Of a stretch of DNA of 32,982 bases, positions 15,227-23,700 are shown piece after piece. The DNA is from Filobacillus milosensis (lineage in GTDB: Bacteria; Bacillota; Bacilli; Bacillales; Alkalibacillaceae), in contig NZ_SOPW01000026.1 of NCBI RefSeq assembly GCF_004402015.1, positions 1-32,982 on the forward strand, in the 5' to 3' direction. Each line of letters starts with the position of its first letter. Position 1 is the stretch's first letter. The notes under the pieces were generated by a model. It made no database searches, was not told where the DNA came from, and worked only from the letters and a program-made list of their open reading frames with translations. Position numbers and translations under genes: made by a program.

Positions 15227-15781
15227 TTGAACGGACATTATGGACATCAAAATCAAGGTCCTTATGGATATCAAGGTCCTCATAGGCAGCCTGATGGTGA
15301 TCAATCTCCATTTAATTTCCTTGGGCAATTTTTTGGATTTCCTGGTCAACAGCAAGGAGGCTTTCCGGGTTTTCCGCCAGGTCAAGGTGGCCCAGGGTTT
15401 CCGGGTCAAGGGCCTGGATTTCCACCGGGTCAAGGACCAGGGCCGGGTTTTCCAGGGCAACCAGGTTTTCCACCAGGGCAAGGAGGACCAGGATTTCCGG
15501 GTCAGGGACCTGGCGGTGGACCACCTCAATCGCCACCACCATCCTTTACACCTCAACAGGGGGGCCAAGGAGGGCAACCTAGCTTACAAGCTGTAGATCC
15601 TGGAGCAATTAGAAGGTGTTTATATCGCTACACTTATATTTGGCTAGATAATCGCCAACGCTTTTGGTTCTATCCAACATATGTAGGTAGAAGATCTGTG
15701 TCTGGTTATCGATGGACTGGATTCTTCTGGGTATATTACGGAGTAGATTTGAACCGAATCGATTCATTCCAGTGCTACTAA
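15227..15781 (+). CDS. Collagen-like Gly/Pro/Gln/Phe-rich protein, probable spore-surface type
   Basis: 184 aa. Residues about 35-120 are built of short repeats GFPGQ, GFPPGQG and GPGFPGQGP, collagen-like but rich in Phe and Gln. The C-terminal 55 residues are a different, aromatic domain: RRCLYRYTYIWLDNRQRFWF, WTGFFWVYYGVDLNRIDSFQC, with Cys near both ends. Such C-terminal domains occur in short Bacillaceae proteins of unknown role that are commonly near coat genes. I chose the TTG at 15227 because AAAGGGG lies 7 nt upstream; the GTG at 15197 has no site. Long open frames on the other strand and in another frame here come from the repeats. Spore-coat location is inferred. Confidence 0.7.
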   Translation: MNGHYGHQNQGPYGYQGPHRQPDGDQSPFNFLGQFFGFPGQQQGGFPGFPPGQGGPGFPGQGPGFPPGQGPGPGFPGQPGFPPGQGGPGFPGQGPGGGPPQSPPPSFTPQQGGQGGQPSLQAVDPGAIRRCLYRYTYIWLDNRQRFWFYPTYVGRRSVSGYRWTGFFWVYYGVDLNRIDSFQCY

Positions 15782-15788
15782 TCGAAAA

Positions 15789-15823
15789 TGACCTCACCGC
15801 ATTTGCAGTGGGGTCATTTTTTT
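15789..15823 (+). terminator. Terminator of the collagen-like gene
   Basis: TGACCTCAC and GTGGGGTCA pair over 9 bp (one G-U), followed by seven T. It lies 8 bp after the stop. Confidence 0.92.
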
Positions 15824-15869
15824 ATGCGTTATTCTAATTCTAACTTTATTAAATCTATTCCATTAATAC

Positions 15870-15904
15870 AAAAAAGAAGGCTCCACCGCCGAAACGGGAG
15901 CCTT
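15870..15904 (-). terminator. Terminator of the first YflT-like gene
   Basis: AAGGCTCC (15877-15884) pairs with GGAGCCTT (15897-15904). Read on the minus strand it is followed by CTTTTTTG. It lies about 40 bp after the stop of the gene at 15942. Confidence 0.85.
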
Positions 15905-15941
15905 TCTATATATTAAGGGGATTAGGTAAAAAAGAGTTTAA

Positions 15942-16289
15942 TTAATGTAAAATCGAATCTACATCTTGGTCACTTTGTACTATTAAAAGGACCTTACCTT
16001 CATCCATATCTTCTTCATATTCTTCGGCTTCATCTTTGCTAAAGCCCATTTCCTGTAGTTTTGTTCTTAGTTCGTCACCTTTTTTGCTAAACATGTTGTT
16101 TAAAAATGTTTTCATGTCTTGTTCGCTTAAACCAATTGTGTTAGCTTTTGCGTTACTCGCAATTCTATCCGTACGATCGTCATCGTGTGATAATACGTAT
16201 ACTTCACTATTATTGATACCGTTATCCTTCAGTTTTTGAATATCTTCAATTAGCTTTTCATCGTTAATATATTCTCTTACAAATGGCAC
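15942..16289 (-). CDS. General stress protein, YflT/GSP17M family
   Basis: 115 aa. PFVREYINDEKLIEDIQKL, YVLSHDDDRTDRIA and KGDELRTKLQEMGFSKDEAE match the 'heat-induced stress protein YflT' family (PF11181), which in B. subtilis is SigB-controlled. Ends in GKVLLIVQSDQDVDSIL, a typical tail. Very acidic, soluble, cytoplasmic; no known biochemical activity. I start it at the GTG at 16289 (GGAG 8 nt upstream); the longer frame begins inside a probable promoter. A paralogue lies 310 bp upstream on the same strand, and phased array C lies between. Its own terminator follows. Confidence 0.85.
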   Translation of the reverse strand: MPFVREYINDEKLIEDIQKLKDNGINNSEVYVLSHDDDRTDRIASNAKANTIGLSEQDMKTFLNNMFSKKGDELRTKLQEMGFSKDEAEEYEEDMDEGKVLLIVQSDQDVDSILH

Positions 16290-16327
16290 TGTATCAACTC
16301 CTTGAGTTTTTGTTTTACAGTATTTGT

Positions 16328-16352
16328 TTACCACGTGAACACAGGTTTAAAC
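16328..16352 (-). promoter_or_regulatory. SigB-type promoter for the YflT-like gene at 15942
   Basis: On the minus strand GTTTAA (16352-16347), 13 bp, then TGGTAA (16333-16328): 10 of 12 SigB consensus positions at normal spacing. It lies about 38 nt ahead of the chosen GTG. Known SigB control of this protein family makes the call stronger. Confidence 0.55.
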
Positions 16353-16399
16353 ATGCTTTTATAATAGCTTGGCTTTAAGGGGAGAATCTTTTTCATAAG

Positions 16400-16535
16400 T
16401 CCGGAAATCTATCCTTAAACTCCGGAAGACAGTTAAAATTGTCCGGAAAAAGGTCGTATTTAAGTTTTTTCGACAGACTTCGACCCGCTATACCACTCAA
16501 ATCTGTCCGGAAACCAGGAAAAAAGCTCCGGAAAT
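16400..16535. repeat. 21-bp-phased intergenic repeat array C (core TCCGGAAA)
   Basis: TCCGGAA begins at 16400, 16421, 16442, 16506 and 16527. Spacings are 21, 21, 64 (three periods plus one) and 21 bp, so two decayed units probably fill the gap. The core is a palindrome, TCCGGA, plus AA. The region is intergenic between two YflT-like genes and lies about 50 bp upstream of the SigB-like promoter of the first. The same period as arrays A and B but an unrelated core. Inside the gap is a small direct repeat TTCGAC 10 bp apart (from 16469). Confidence 0.8.
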
Positions 16536-16556
16536 ATGGAGCAGTTTTCAATAATA

Positions 16557-16586
16557 AGTCGCACAGCCCTTATGGCGTGTGCGACT
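16557..16586 (-). terminator. Terminator of the oxidoreductase-YflT operon
   Basis: AGTCGCACA and TGTGCGACT form a perfect 9-bp stem, with GCC/GGC pairing inside the loop. The minus-strand tail TTATTATTG is a moderate U tract. It begins 12 bp after the stop of the gene at 16599. Confidence 0.75.
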
Positions 16587-16598
16587 ATCTTAAGGTAT

Positions 16599-16922
16599 TT
16601 ACTTCAAAATAGATTCTACATCGTGATTACCTCTCACGATTAACAACAATTTACCTTGGTCTAACATGGCTTCATACTGTTCGGCGCCATCTTCAGAAAC
16701 ACCGACTTCTTCAAGTTTTGCTCGTAATTCATCACCTTTTTGTTCAAAATTCGTTTGCTTTAAGCTGATGGTTTTAGCGTTGATATCTTCAACAATTTCC
16801 TGAGTATGTTCGTCATCATGTGTGAGGACGTAAATATCTTCTTCAGAAACACCTTGTTCGAGTAATTTTTTTATATCAACTTCTAAGTTTTGGTCATTTT
16901 TATAATCTTTAATAAATGTCAT
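16599..16922 (-). CDS. General stress protein, YflT/GSP17M family (second copy)
   Basis: 107 aa. FIKDYKNDQNLEVDIKKLLE, IYVLTHDDEHTQEI and KGDELRAKLEEVG repeat the plan of the neighbour at 15942, and the tail GKLLLIVRGNHDVESILK is also alike, so the two are diverged tandem paralogues. Strongly acidic and cytoplasmic. AAGGAGG lies 7 nt before the ATG. It starts only 15 bp after the stop of the Rieske oxidoreductase gene, with its ribosome site abutting that stop codon, so the pair is an operon. Biochemical role unknown; membership of a stress regulon is inferred from family. Confidence 0.85.
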   Translation of the reverse strand: MTFIKDYKNDQNLEVDIKKLLEQGVSEEDIYVLTHDDEHTQEIVEDINAKTISLKQTNFEQKGDELRAKLEEVGVSEDGAEQYEAMLDQGKLLLIVRGNHDVESILK

Positions 16923-16937
16923 GTCATTTCCTCCTTA

Positions 16938-18515
16938 TTAATAACCTGATCGTTCATCGTCTAAGTCAAAGTTATCAAGCATATGGTAGTCATGCTTTTG
17001 TAATGGTTTTTCGGCGGGCCCTTCGAGGACTTCACCTGTATACGAGAATCGTGATCCGTGACATGGACAGTCCCATGTACGTTCTGAATCATTCCAATTC
17101 ACTTCACAACCCGCGTGTGTGCAAGTTGTATCTACAATGTGGATTTCACCGTCTTTGTCTTTATAGGCTCCCTTTTTCTCACCGTCAATGCGAATTTTTG
17201 AACCTTCATCAGGCTCAAGCTCCTCAATCTTTGCCCTTGGGATCTCCATTTTGCCCTTAATTAAATGTTTTGCCATATCAATATTCTCCATGAAAAATTT
17301 CTTTAGGCTTGGATCAGGAGAAAATCGTGAAGGGGCAAACAATTCTTGGTATGGATTCATATTACCTAAAACAATATCACTCATTAATTTAGCAGCATTT
17401 GTCCCGTTAGTCATACCCCATTTACGGTAGCCTGTTGCAATAAGTACGTTTTGCCTCTTTTTCGTCAGGGCACCCACATAAGGTATTTTGTCAAACGTGA
17501 TTAAATCTTGAGCAGACCACCGATGAAGAATTTCATAATTATTTTCTGTAAATATGTCATTACAGAATCGTCTTAGTCCTTTATAGTGCTCCATCATTCC
17601 AGCACCTTGTCCCGTTTTATGGTCTTCTCCTCCTATTAAATATATTTCTTCGCCATTCAAATAAGCTTTTCTGATTGAATGCTCAGGTTTATCGACACTT
17701 AAATACATGCCACCAGGATAAGGTTTATTTGCATTTACTGCCATGACATACGAACGACTTGCGTACATTCGTGCTGAATAAAGTCCAGTACCTTCATAAA
17801 ACGGAAAGTGGGAACACGCTAAAACATAATTCGCTTTAACTTTAAAACCTTCGCGTGTAACGACGACTGATGCACCATGCGTGTCTTCAACATTGACAGC
17901 TGTTGTTTGCTCATGAATCTTACCACCTTGTTTAGTAATTAAATCAACTAAGTGTGCCAGATATTTTAGAGGGTGGAATTGAGCTTGATCTTTCATTGAT
18001 AATGCGTTTTCGATCGTGACATTAAAAGGTATTTGTTTTTCAAGATTACCTTTAATATTTAAGTTGTCATAAGCCTGGTATTCTTTTTCTAATTTATTTT
18101 TATACTCACCTGATGTAGAGAAAAGGTAAGCATCCTGTTTTTCAAAATCACAATCAATTTGATAGTTTTTAACGAGTTCTTCTATCAGCTGTAATGCGTC
18201 GGTGTTAGCTTCATAATACATACGGGCTGTGTTATAACCCATATTATTGATCAATTCATCATAAATTAGTTCATGCTGCGCAGTGATTTTAGCGGTTGTA
18301 TGACCTGTCGTTCCGTTAAGTAAAGTACTTGCCTCTAATAAGGTGACATTTAACCCTTGTTGTGTTAAAAGATAAGCAGCTGTTATCCCGGTTATTCCGC
18401 CACCAACAATAGCAACATCAACGGTTTGGTCCTCTGTTAAGGGTCCAAAAGTTGGGATAGATGTTTCATCTTTCCACAAAGAGTGTGATTCATCTGGTAT
18501 ATTTGCTTGCGACAT
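16938..18515 (-). CDS. FAD-dependent oxidoreductase with C-terminal Rieske [2Fe-2S] domain (YhfW-like)
   Basis: 525 aa. The N-terminal dinucleotide-binding motif VAIVGGGITGITAAYLL lies at about residues 33-50, followed by a glycine-oxidase/DAO-type fold, ending in VLIATGYRKWGMTNG, which is typical of the family. The C-terminal Rieske domain has C465-T-H467 and C483-P-C-H486, with C470 and C485 placed to form the stabilising disulphide of bc1-type Rieske proteins. The architecture equals B. subtilis YhfW. A soluble cytoplasmic redox enzyme; substrate unknown. It has GGAGG before the ATG, is cotranscribed with the YflT-like gene behind it, and is divergent from a small membrane protein gene. 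Confidence 0.88.
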   Translation of the reverse strand: MSQANIPDESHSLWKDETSIPTFGPLTEDQTVDVAIVGGGITGITAAYLLTQQGLNVTLLEASTLLNGTTGHTTAKITAQHELIYDELINNMGYNTARMYYEANTDALQLIEELVKNYQIDCDFEKQDAYLFSTSGEYKNKLEKEYQAYDNLNIKGNLEKQIPFNVTIENALSMKDQAQFHPLKYLAHLVDLITKQGGKIHEQTTAVNVEDTHGASVVVTREGFKVKANYVLACSHFPFYEGTGLYSARMYASRSYVMAVNANKPYPGGMYLSVDKPEHSIRKAYLNGEEIYLIGGEDHKTGQGAGMMEHYKGLRRFCNDIFTENNYEILHRWSAQDLITFDKIPYVGALTKKRQNVLIATGYRKWGMTNGTNAAKLMSDIVLGNMNPYQELFAPSRFSPDPSLKKFFMENIDMAKHLIKGKMEIPRAKIEELEPDEGSKIRIDGEKKGAYKDKDGEIHIVDTTCTHAGCEVNWNDSERTWDCPCHGSRFSYTGEVLEGPAEKPLQKHDYHMLDNFDLDDERSGY

Positions 18516-18556
18516 TATGCTTCCTCCATTTCCTTAAACAACATTTACCTTATTGT

Positions 18557-18585
18557 TTGTTACAGCTCTTAACGATATTCATAAT
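18557..18585 (+). promoter_or_regulatory. SigA-type promoter for the gene at 18624
   Basis: TTGTTA (18557-18562), 17 bp, CATAAT (18580-18585): nine of twelve consensus positions at ideal spacing, about 38 nt before the ATG. Confidence 0.55.
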
Positions 18586-18623
18586 ATAAGCTTTGTTGTA
18601 AAATTAAAGGAGGAGGGGATATT

Positions 18624-18875
18624 ATGAGTATGGCAGTTTATGTTATTATCGGCTTTGTATTTGTGGCAACATTAGTGGGGACGATACTGATTGGTAAAAG
18701 TGAGAATGATAAAATAAAGAAGTATGAACAAGAAGGTGTAACCGCAAAAGATGAATTAGAAAGGTCTTGGGAATATGAAACATCCTCTTTAAAGAAAAAT
18801 GTTCCTTCTTTATTCATTATTTATTCAATTGCTATAGTAGGGAGTCTAATTGCTTTAGCCTTATATATATTCTAA
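18624..18875 (+). CDS. Small two-helix membrane protein, unknown
   Basis: 83 aa with hydrophobic helices at about residues 4-24 and 62-82 and a charged, soluble middle (KSENDKIKKYEQEG, ELERSWEYETSS). AAAGGAGGAGG lies before the ATG. No family recognised. It is divergently transcribed from the Rieske oxidoreductase gene and convergent with the antiporter gene. Confidence 0.65.
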   Translation: MSMAVYVIIGFVFVATLVGTILIGKSENDKIKKYEQEGVTAKDELERSWEYETSSLKKNVPSLFIIYSIAIVGSLIALALYIF

Positions 18876-19011
18876 ATATTACGGTTGTGTAACAATAATT
18901 TAATTAACGTGTAATATTAAATAGTTAATTTGCATGGTATGCTAAAAATGAAAGTAGAAATTAATTAATTTCCCCCTAGTATAAATATAATTGAAAACTT
19001 GAAAACGGTTT

Positions 19012-19038
19012 AAGCTGTGAACGCCATGTTCACAGCTT
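19012..19038. other. Perfect 11-bp hairpin in the convergent intergenic region
   Basis: AAGCTGTGAAC and GTTCACAGCTT around GCCAT. The plus-strand tail is ATTTTC, so it may terminate the gene at 18624, though it lies about 140 bp after that stop. The stretch 18880-19010 between them is AT-rich and holds nothing else I can name; a short untranslated RNA ending here is possible but unsupported. Confidence 0.5.
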
Positions 19039-19053
19039 ATTTTCTGTGAGAAG

Positions 19054-19082
19054 GAAAAAATGCTCCCTTTAATAAGAGAGCA
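19054..19082 (-). terminator. Terminator of the antiporter gene
   Basis: TGCTCCC (19061-19067) and GAGAGCA (19076-19082) pair (one G-U). On the minus strand the stem is followed by TTTTTTCC. It lies 18 bp after the stop. Confidence 0.8.
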
Positions 19083-19100
19083 CATATACATTGAATAATT

Positions 19101-20597
19101 TTATTGACTAGTTTTTTTATTATCATCGATTTTTTCATTTAACATTTTTCTTAAAGCTTCTTTATACTTCCTTGAAACTAGGATGTATAAGAAATCCCCG
19201 GCTTTTATCTCCGTGTCACCATAAGGAGTAATTAATCGATCACCTCTAACTATCGCACTGATCGTCACCCTCTTAGGGAATTCAATATCTTTTAATTTTC
19301 TACCTACTACAGCATTATCTCGGTTGGCCTGAAACTGAATCATTTCCGCATTAGCTTTCGCGATTGAAATTAATTCAATAGAATGGTGTGGTGTATCTTT
19401 TACAGCCCCCATTAAACCAAGCTTCGTTGCAATAAAATTAATGGACGACCCTTGCACGAGAGCTGAAGTTAATACAACGAAGAAAATGACGTTGAAAAAT
19501 AAATAGGCATTTTCTAATCCAGCAACGATTGGGAAGGTTGCTAATACGATCGGAACCGCACCACGTAAACCAGCCCAAGATAAAAACACTTTTTCTTTAA
19601 CGGAGTATTTCATCTTAAATAACGATAAAAAGACAGCGATTGGTCGAGCCATAAAAATAAGTACAAATGAAATCAATAAACCTTTGGTAATGATATCAAC
19701 CTGAAAAACTTGGTCTGGAAATGCTAGTAATCCTAAAATCACGAACATCAGGATCTGAGCCATCCAGGCGAATCCCTCGTTAAATTGAGAAATCGAATAA
19801 CGGTAAGTTAATTCAGAATTTCCAATCACTAAAGCAGCCACATAAACAGCTAAGAACCCACTTGAATCAAGGAAAGATGCGGCACTATAAGTGATTAAAG
19901 CAAAAGATAATGTAAAAATAGGATATAAACCAGATGATTCTAAGCTGATTCGGTTAATAGAGAACGATGCTGCTTTACCTAAAATCAGACCTAATATTAG
20001 TCCAATCCCCATTTGCCAAAAGAAAGAAGGGAGCATAATCCAAAGACTTGTATCAGGTTGCGAGACAAGTTCAATAAATATTAAAGTTAAAAAGACCGCC
20101 ATTGGGTCGTTCGTTCCAGACTCAGCTTCTAAAGTCGCACCCATTTTTGCTTTGATATTTCTTTCCTTTAAAGCCGCAAATACCGCAGCGGCATCCGTAG
20201 AACCTACAATCGCCCCGAATAATAAAGCTTCATACCACTGAACATCTAATATGTAGTGTACGGCTACACCAGTTAAAAGTGATGTTATTAATACACCCGC
20301 AGTGGCAAGTGAAATAGAAGGCATGGCGACAGAACGAACGGTTTTCCACTTCGTTTGAAGACCACCTTCAAAAAGAATGATGATTAATGCGAGAATACCG
20401 ATTGTTTGGGCAATTTCTGCATTATCAAAATATATAAAACCTAAACCATCGCTTCCGATTAGCATCCCTACAAGTATAAACAAAACAAGTGAGGGTAGTC
20501 CGATACGACTGGAGAATTTAGCGGCTAATACACCACTGATTAATAAAAATGCTATAAGAAATATAATTCCATCATTTTCGAATGAACCAAAGAGCAT
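19101..20597 (-). CDS. K+/H+ (CPA1-type, NhaP2/CvrA-like) antiporter with C-terminal TrkA-C domain
   Basis: 498 aa. About 12-13 membrane helices with the CPA signatures LFEGGLQTKWK, AIVGSTDAAAVFAAL and EAESGTNDPMAVFLT, the last with the Asp of the ion site. The C-terminal about 85 residues (GRKLKDIEFPKRVTISAIVR, GDTEIKAGDFLYILVS) form an RCK_C/TrkA_C regulatory domain. This layout matches the 'potassium/proton antiporter' NhaP2 group. It exports cytoplasmic K+ (or Na+) for H+, useful in salt or alkaline stress, and may be gated by a ligand on the TrkA-C domain. AGGGG lies before the ATG. Monocistronic, divergent from the large regulator. Confidence 0.88.
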   Translation of the reverse strand: MLFGSFENDGIIFLIAFLLISGVLAAKFSSRIGLPSLVLFILVGMLIGSDGLGFIYFDNAEIAQTIGILALIIILFEGGLQTKWKTVRSVAMPSISLATAGVLITSLLTGVAVHYILDVQWYEALLFGAIVGSTDAAAVFAALKERNIKAKMGATLEAESGTNDPMAVFLTLIFIELVSQPDTSLWIMLPSFFWQMGIGLILGLILGKAASFSINRISLESSGLYPIFTLSFALITYSAASFLDSSGFLAVYVAALVIGNSELTYRYSISQFNEGFAWMAQILMFVILGLLAFPDQVFQVDIITKGLLISFVLIFMARPIAVFLSLFKMKYSVKEKVFLSWAGLRGAVPIVLATFPIVAGLENAYLFFNVIFFVVLTSALVQGSSINFIATKLGLMGAVKDTPHHSIELISIAKANAEMIQFQANRDNAVVGRKLKDIEFPKRVTISAIVRGDRLITPYGDTEIKAGDFLYILVSRKYKEALRKMLNEKIDDNKKTSQ

Positions 20598-20719
20598 AGC
20601 AGTTCCCCTTTTAGAGTTTGTAGCAATCTATTCTTTAATATATTTTATCATAATATTGATTTAAGCTACTTTTCCAAACAACTCCTTTTTCATTTTTCCT
20701 TTATATATGAATTCTAAAC

Positions 20720-20748
20720 TTGCATAGGAAGGTCAATGTCTATATGTT
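20720..20748 (+). promoter_or_regulatory. Candidate SigA promoter of the MalT-BTAD regulator
   Basis: TTGCAT (20720-20725), 17 bp, TATGTT (20743-20748), about 50 nt before the ATG at 20798. A TTGACA nearer the gene (about 20769) has no room for a -10. Confidence 0.45.
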
Positions 20749-20797
20749 AAAATAATAATGAAAATATTTTGACATTTTCTGATTAAGGAGGCCGGTA

Positions 20798-23700
20798 ATG
20801 ATGCAAAGTGTTCCTATGTTAGAGTCACAGTTCAAACCACCAGTTGTAAAAGACCAATTTGTTCAGCGGGTTGAACTACATAAGAAATTGCAACTCATTC
20901 CGAGCTATCCAGTAACGTTAATCTACTCAAGTGCAGGATACGGCAAAAGTGTGGGATTAAGTTCATTTGTACAATATAGTAAAATTCCGGTGTCATGGCT
21001 TTCTCTGACTGAATACGATACTGATTTCGTACCTTTTATAACAAAATTAGTTCACGCAATTAAAAAAATATATCCTCATTTTGATGAGAACATTTTACAA
21101 AAAATTGGACAACTAAATCACATTGTACGTGAACAAGAAGTATGGACGTTTATCACGTTGATAATCAACGAATTAGGTGAATCCAGTGATAAATTTATTT
21201 TAGTACTGGATGATGCTCATCACTTTATGACGTCTCATAATATTAATAAATTCGTACAACTATTTTTAGAACATTTACCATCATGTATTCACTTTGTGCT
21301 ATCTTCGCGTTTCAAACCACGTTGGAGTATTATTTCAAAGCTGAAAATAAAAGGGAATTTACTGGAGATTTCACAAAAAGATTTAGAATTAACTACAGAA
21401 GAAGTTGGCCATTTAATACAAGATATTCATGAAATCGATATAGATGAAGAAAGGATTAAACAAATTCATGATTTAACTGAAGGTTGGCCTATTGCCTGTG
21501 GCATGTTTGTTCAGCAGTTAAAAACAGGAGGGAATCTCGAACAGCTATTAAAACAAGAAGTCCAATCACTTGACGAATTATTTCAATACATGGTCACAGA
21601 GATTTTATCAAAGCAACCTTCGATCATTCAAAAGTTTTTAGAACAGACAAGCATATTAGAAACCATTTCTGCTGAAGCCAGTGATTATATACTTAAATTT
21701 AACAGTTCATATCAAATGCTCGAAGATTTATTTAATCAACATTTATTTATCCAAAAAATTGATCTTTCTCAATACCAATATCATTCATTGTTTAAAACAT
21801 TTTTAGAAAATCGATTAAAACAAACGAACCCAGAAGAATATTATTACTTACATAGTGAAGCGGCCTATTACTACGAAGAACATAGCGATTTAGATAAGGC
21901 TATACATCACCGCCTTAAAATTCAACAGCATGACTTGGCAGCTATCCTTCTTGCAGATTACGGCCGAGAAATGATACAAGAAGGAAAATTGGAACGATTA
22001 GAATATTATTTAAATCAAATTCCTGATTATAAAAAAGACCATCAGCAGGTCCTTTGGTTTGACCAAGGAGAAATATATCGTTACCGCTCAAAATATGAAA
22101 GTGCTGAAGAGTGTTATGATCGAGCAATTTCTTTATCTAATAACATGAATGATTACTATGTATTAAGTATGGCTTATGAAGGTAAAGCACGTATTTATTT
22201 AGATACAATTCGGCCTGATCAAGCCGATCATATTTTGAGAAAAGCAATTGACTATAGGGAAAAGTTAGATGTAAAAAATGAAGAAAAAGCGCGTCTTTAT
22301 CACATGTTAGGGGAAAACCTTTTAAATTTAGGTTATGCAAAGAAAGCAGAGCTATGGTTGGATAAAGCAAAGGCTCTAAATTTACCTATTGATGAGACCA
22401 ATTTAGAAGCAAGAATATATTTAAGGACCGGAAGACTGTTTCAAGCCAGGCAGTTTTTAATTGATAAAAAAGAAAACTTTCCTAATTACGAATTAGAACA
22501 CTTGCCTCAATCGTATCGTGAGACCGATATACTTTTATCAATTATTGAATCATTCTTAGGCCATGCAGAAGAAGGTAAGATTTTTGCAGAACGAGGGCTG
22601 CAATTAGGTATAGAAAATGAATCAGCTTTCATTGAAGCATGTGGGTGGATGAGAATGGGGCATGCCGTCCAATTATTAAAAAGGTATGATGCTGATTTAG
22701 CCGTTCAATGCTATGAGAATGCGTTATCTTTAATGGATCAACTCAATATATCCAGGTTGAAAGCTGAACCGTATATGGGGCTTTGTATGTTATATGGGAT
22801 TAATGGTGAGTACGAAAAAGCTTATCATGCAGGTCAGTTAGGGTTAAAAGAAACTGAATTAGTTCAAGATTTGTGGTTGTCTGCCATTATTAAGCTATGT
22901 ATTTCTGTCGCTTCAGTCCATTGTAAGCGTTACGATTTCGCCCTAAAGACGTTAAACGAAACGCGAGATCACTTTAAAGCATGCGAAGATGATTATGGGT
23001 TAATGTTGGTATCGTTTTGGAAGGCCTTTTTAGGCTTTGAGATGAAAGATGATGAACTATTTGACGGTGAAATTGAAGAGTTTATTAGACGGCTTCAGAC
23101 GGGTTCTTATGATTTTTTCTTGAAAAAGAGAACTTATTTTGGCCCAACTAATATGCAAATTATAGCTCCTTTGCTTCATCAGGCGCAGAAAAGAGGAGTC
23201 TATGAAACTTATGTAACACGTATGATTCATGAGTTAGGATTTGGTAATTTAGAAAAACATCCTGGCTATACGATCAGGTTAAATGCTTTAGGAGAATTCA
23301 AACTTTCTGTCGGGAATGAGCCGGTTAATGATTCAGATTGGAGTCGGGTTAAGTCTAAGGAATTATTGGAACTATTAATTACTTACCGCCACACAACGAT
23401 GACCAAAGAAGAAATTTTTGAACATCTGTGGGCTGACTTGGATGAGTCATCGGCTAATAAAAATTTCAAAGTGACCTTAAATGGATTATTAAAAATACTT
23501 GAACCACACAGAAAAGCGCGCGAGGAATCTTTCTTCATTCAACGATCAGGCAGTGCTTATCGTTTAAGTACGTACTCAGGTTATGAGTTGGATATCAATG
23601 AATTTGAGGAATTTATTCAAGCGGGATTAGAAGAAGAGAACCCTGAAAAATCTAAAGAATTATTAATCAGAGCTTTAAAACTGTACCATGGTGATTATTT

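Noticed and set aside
15134-15596. Long frames on the minus strand and in a second plus frame through the collagen-like gene
   Set aside because: They are by-products of the Gly/Pro repeat codons; the frame at 15227 has the ribosome site, ends in a conserved-looking domain and is followed by a terminator.
18880-19038. Possible small RNA ending at the 11-bp hairpin
   Set aside because: No convincing promoter and a poor U tail; kept only as a hairpin.
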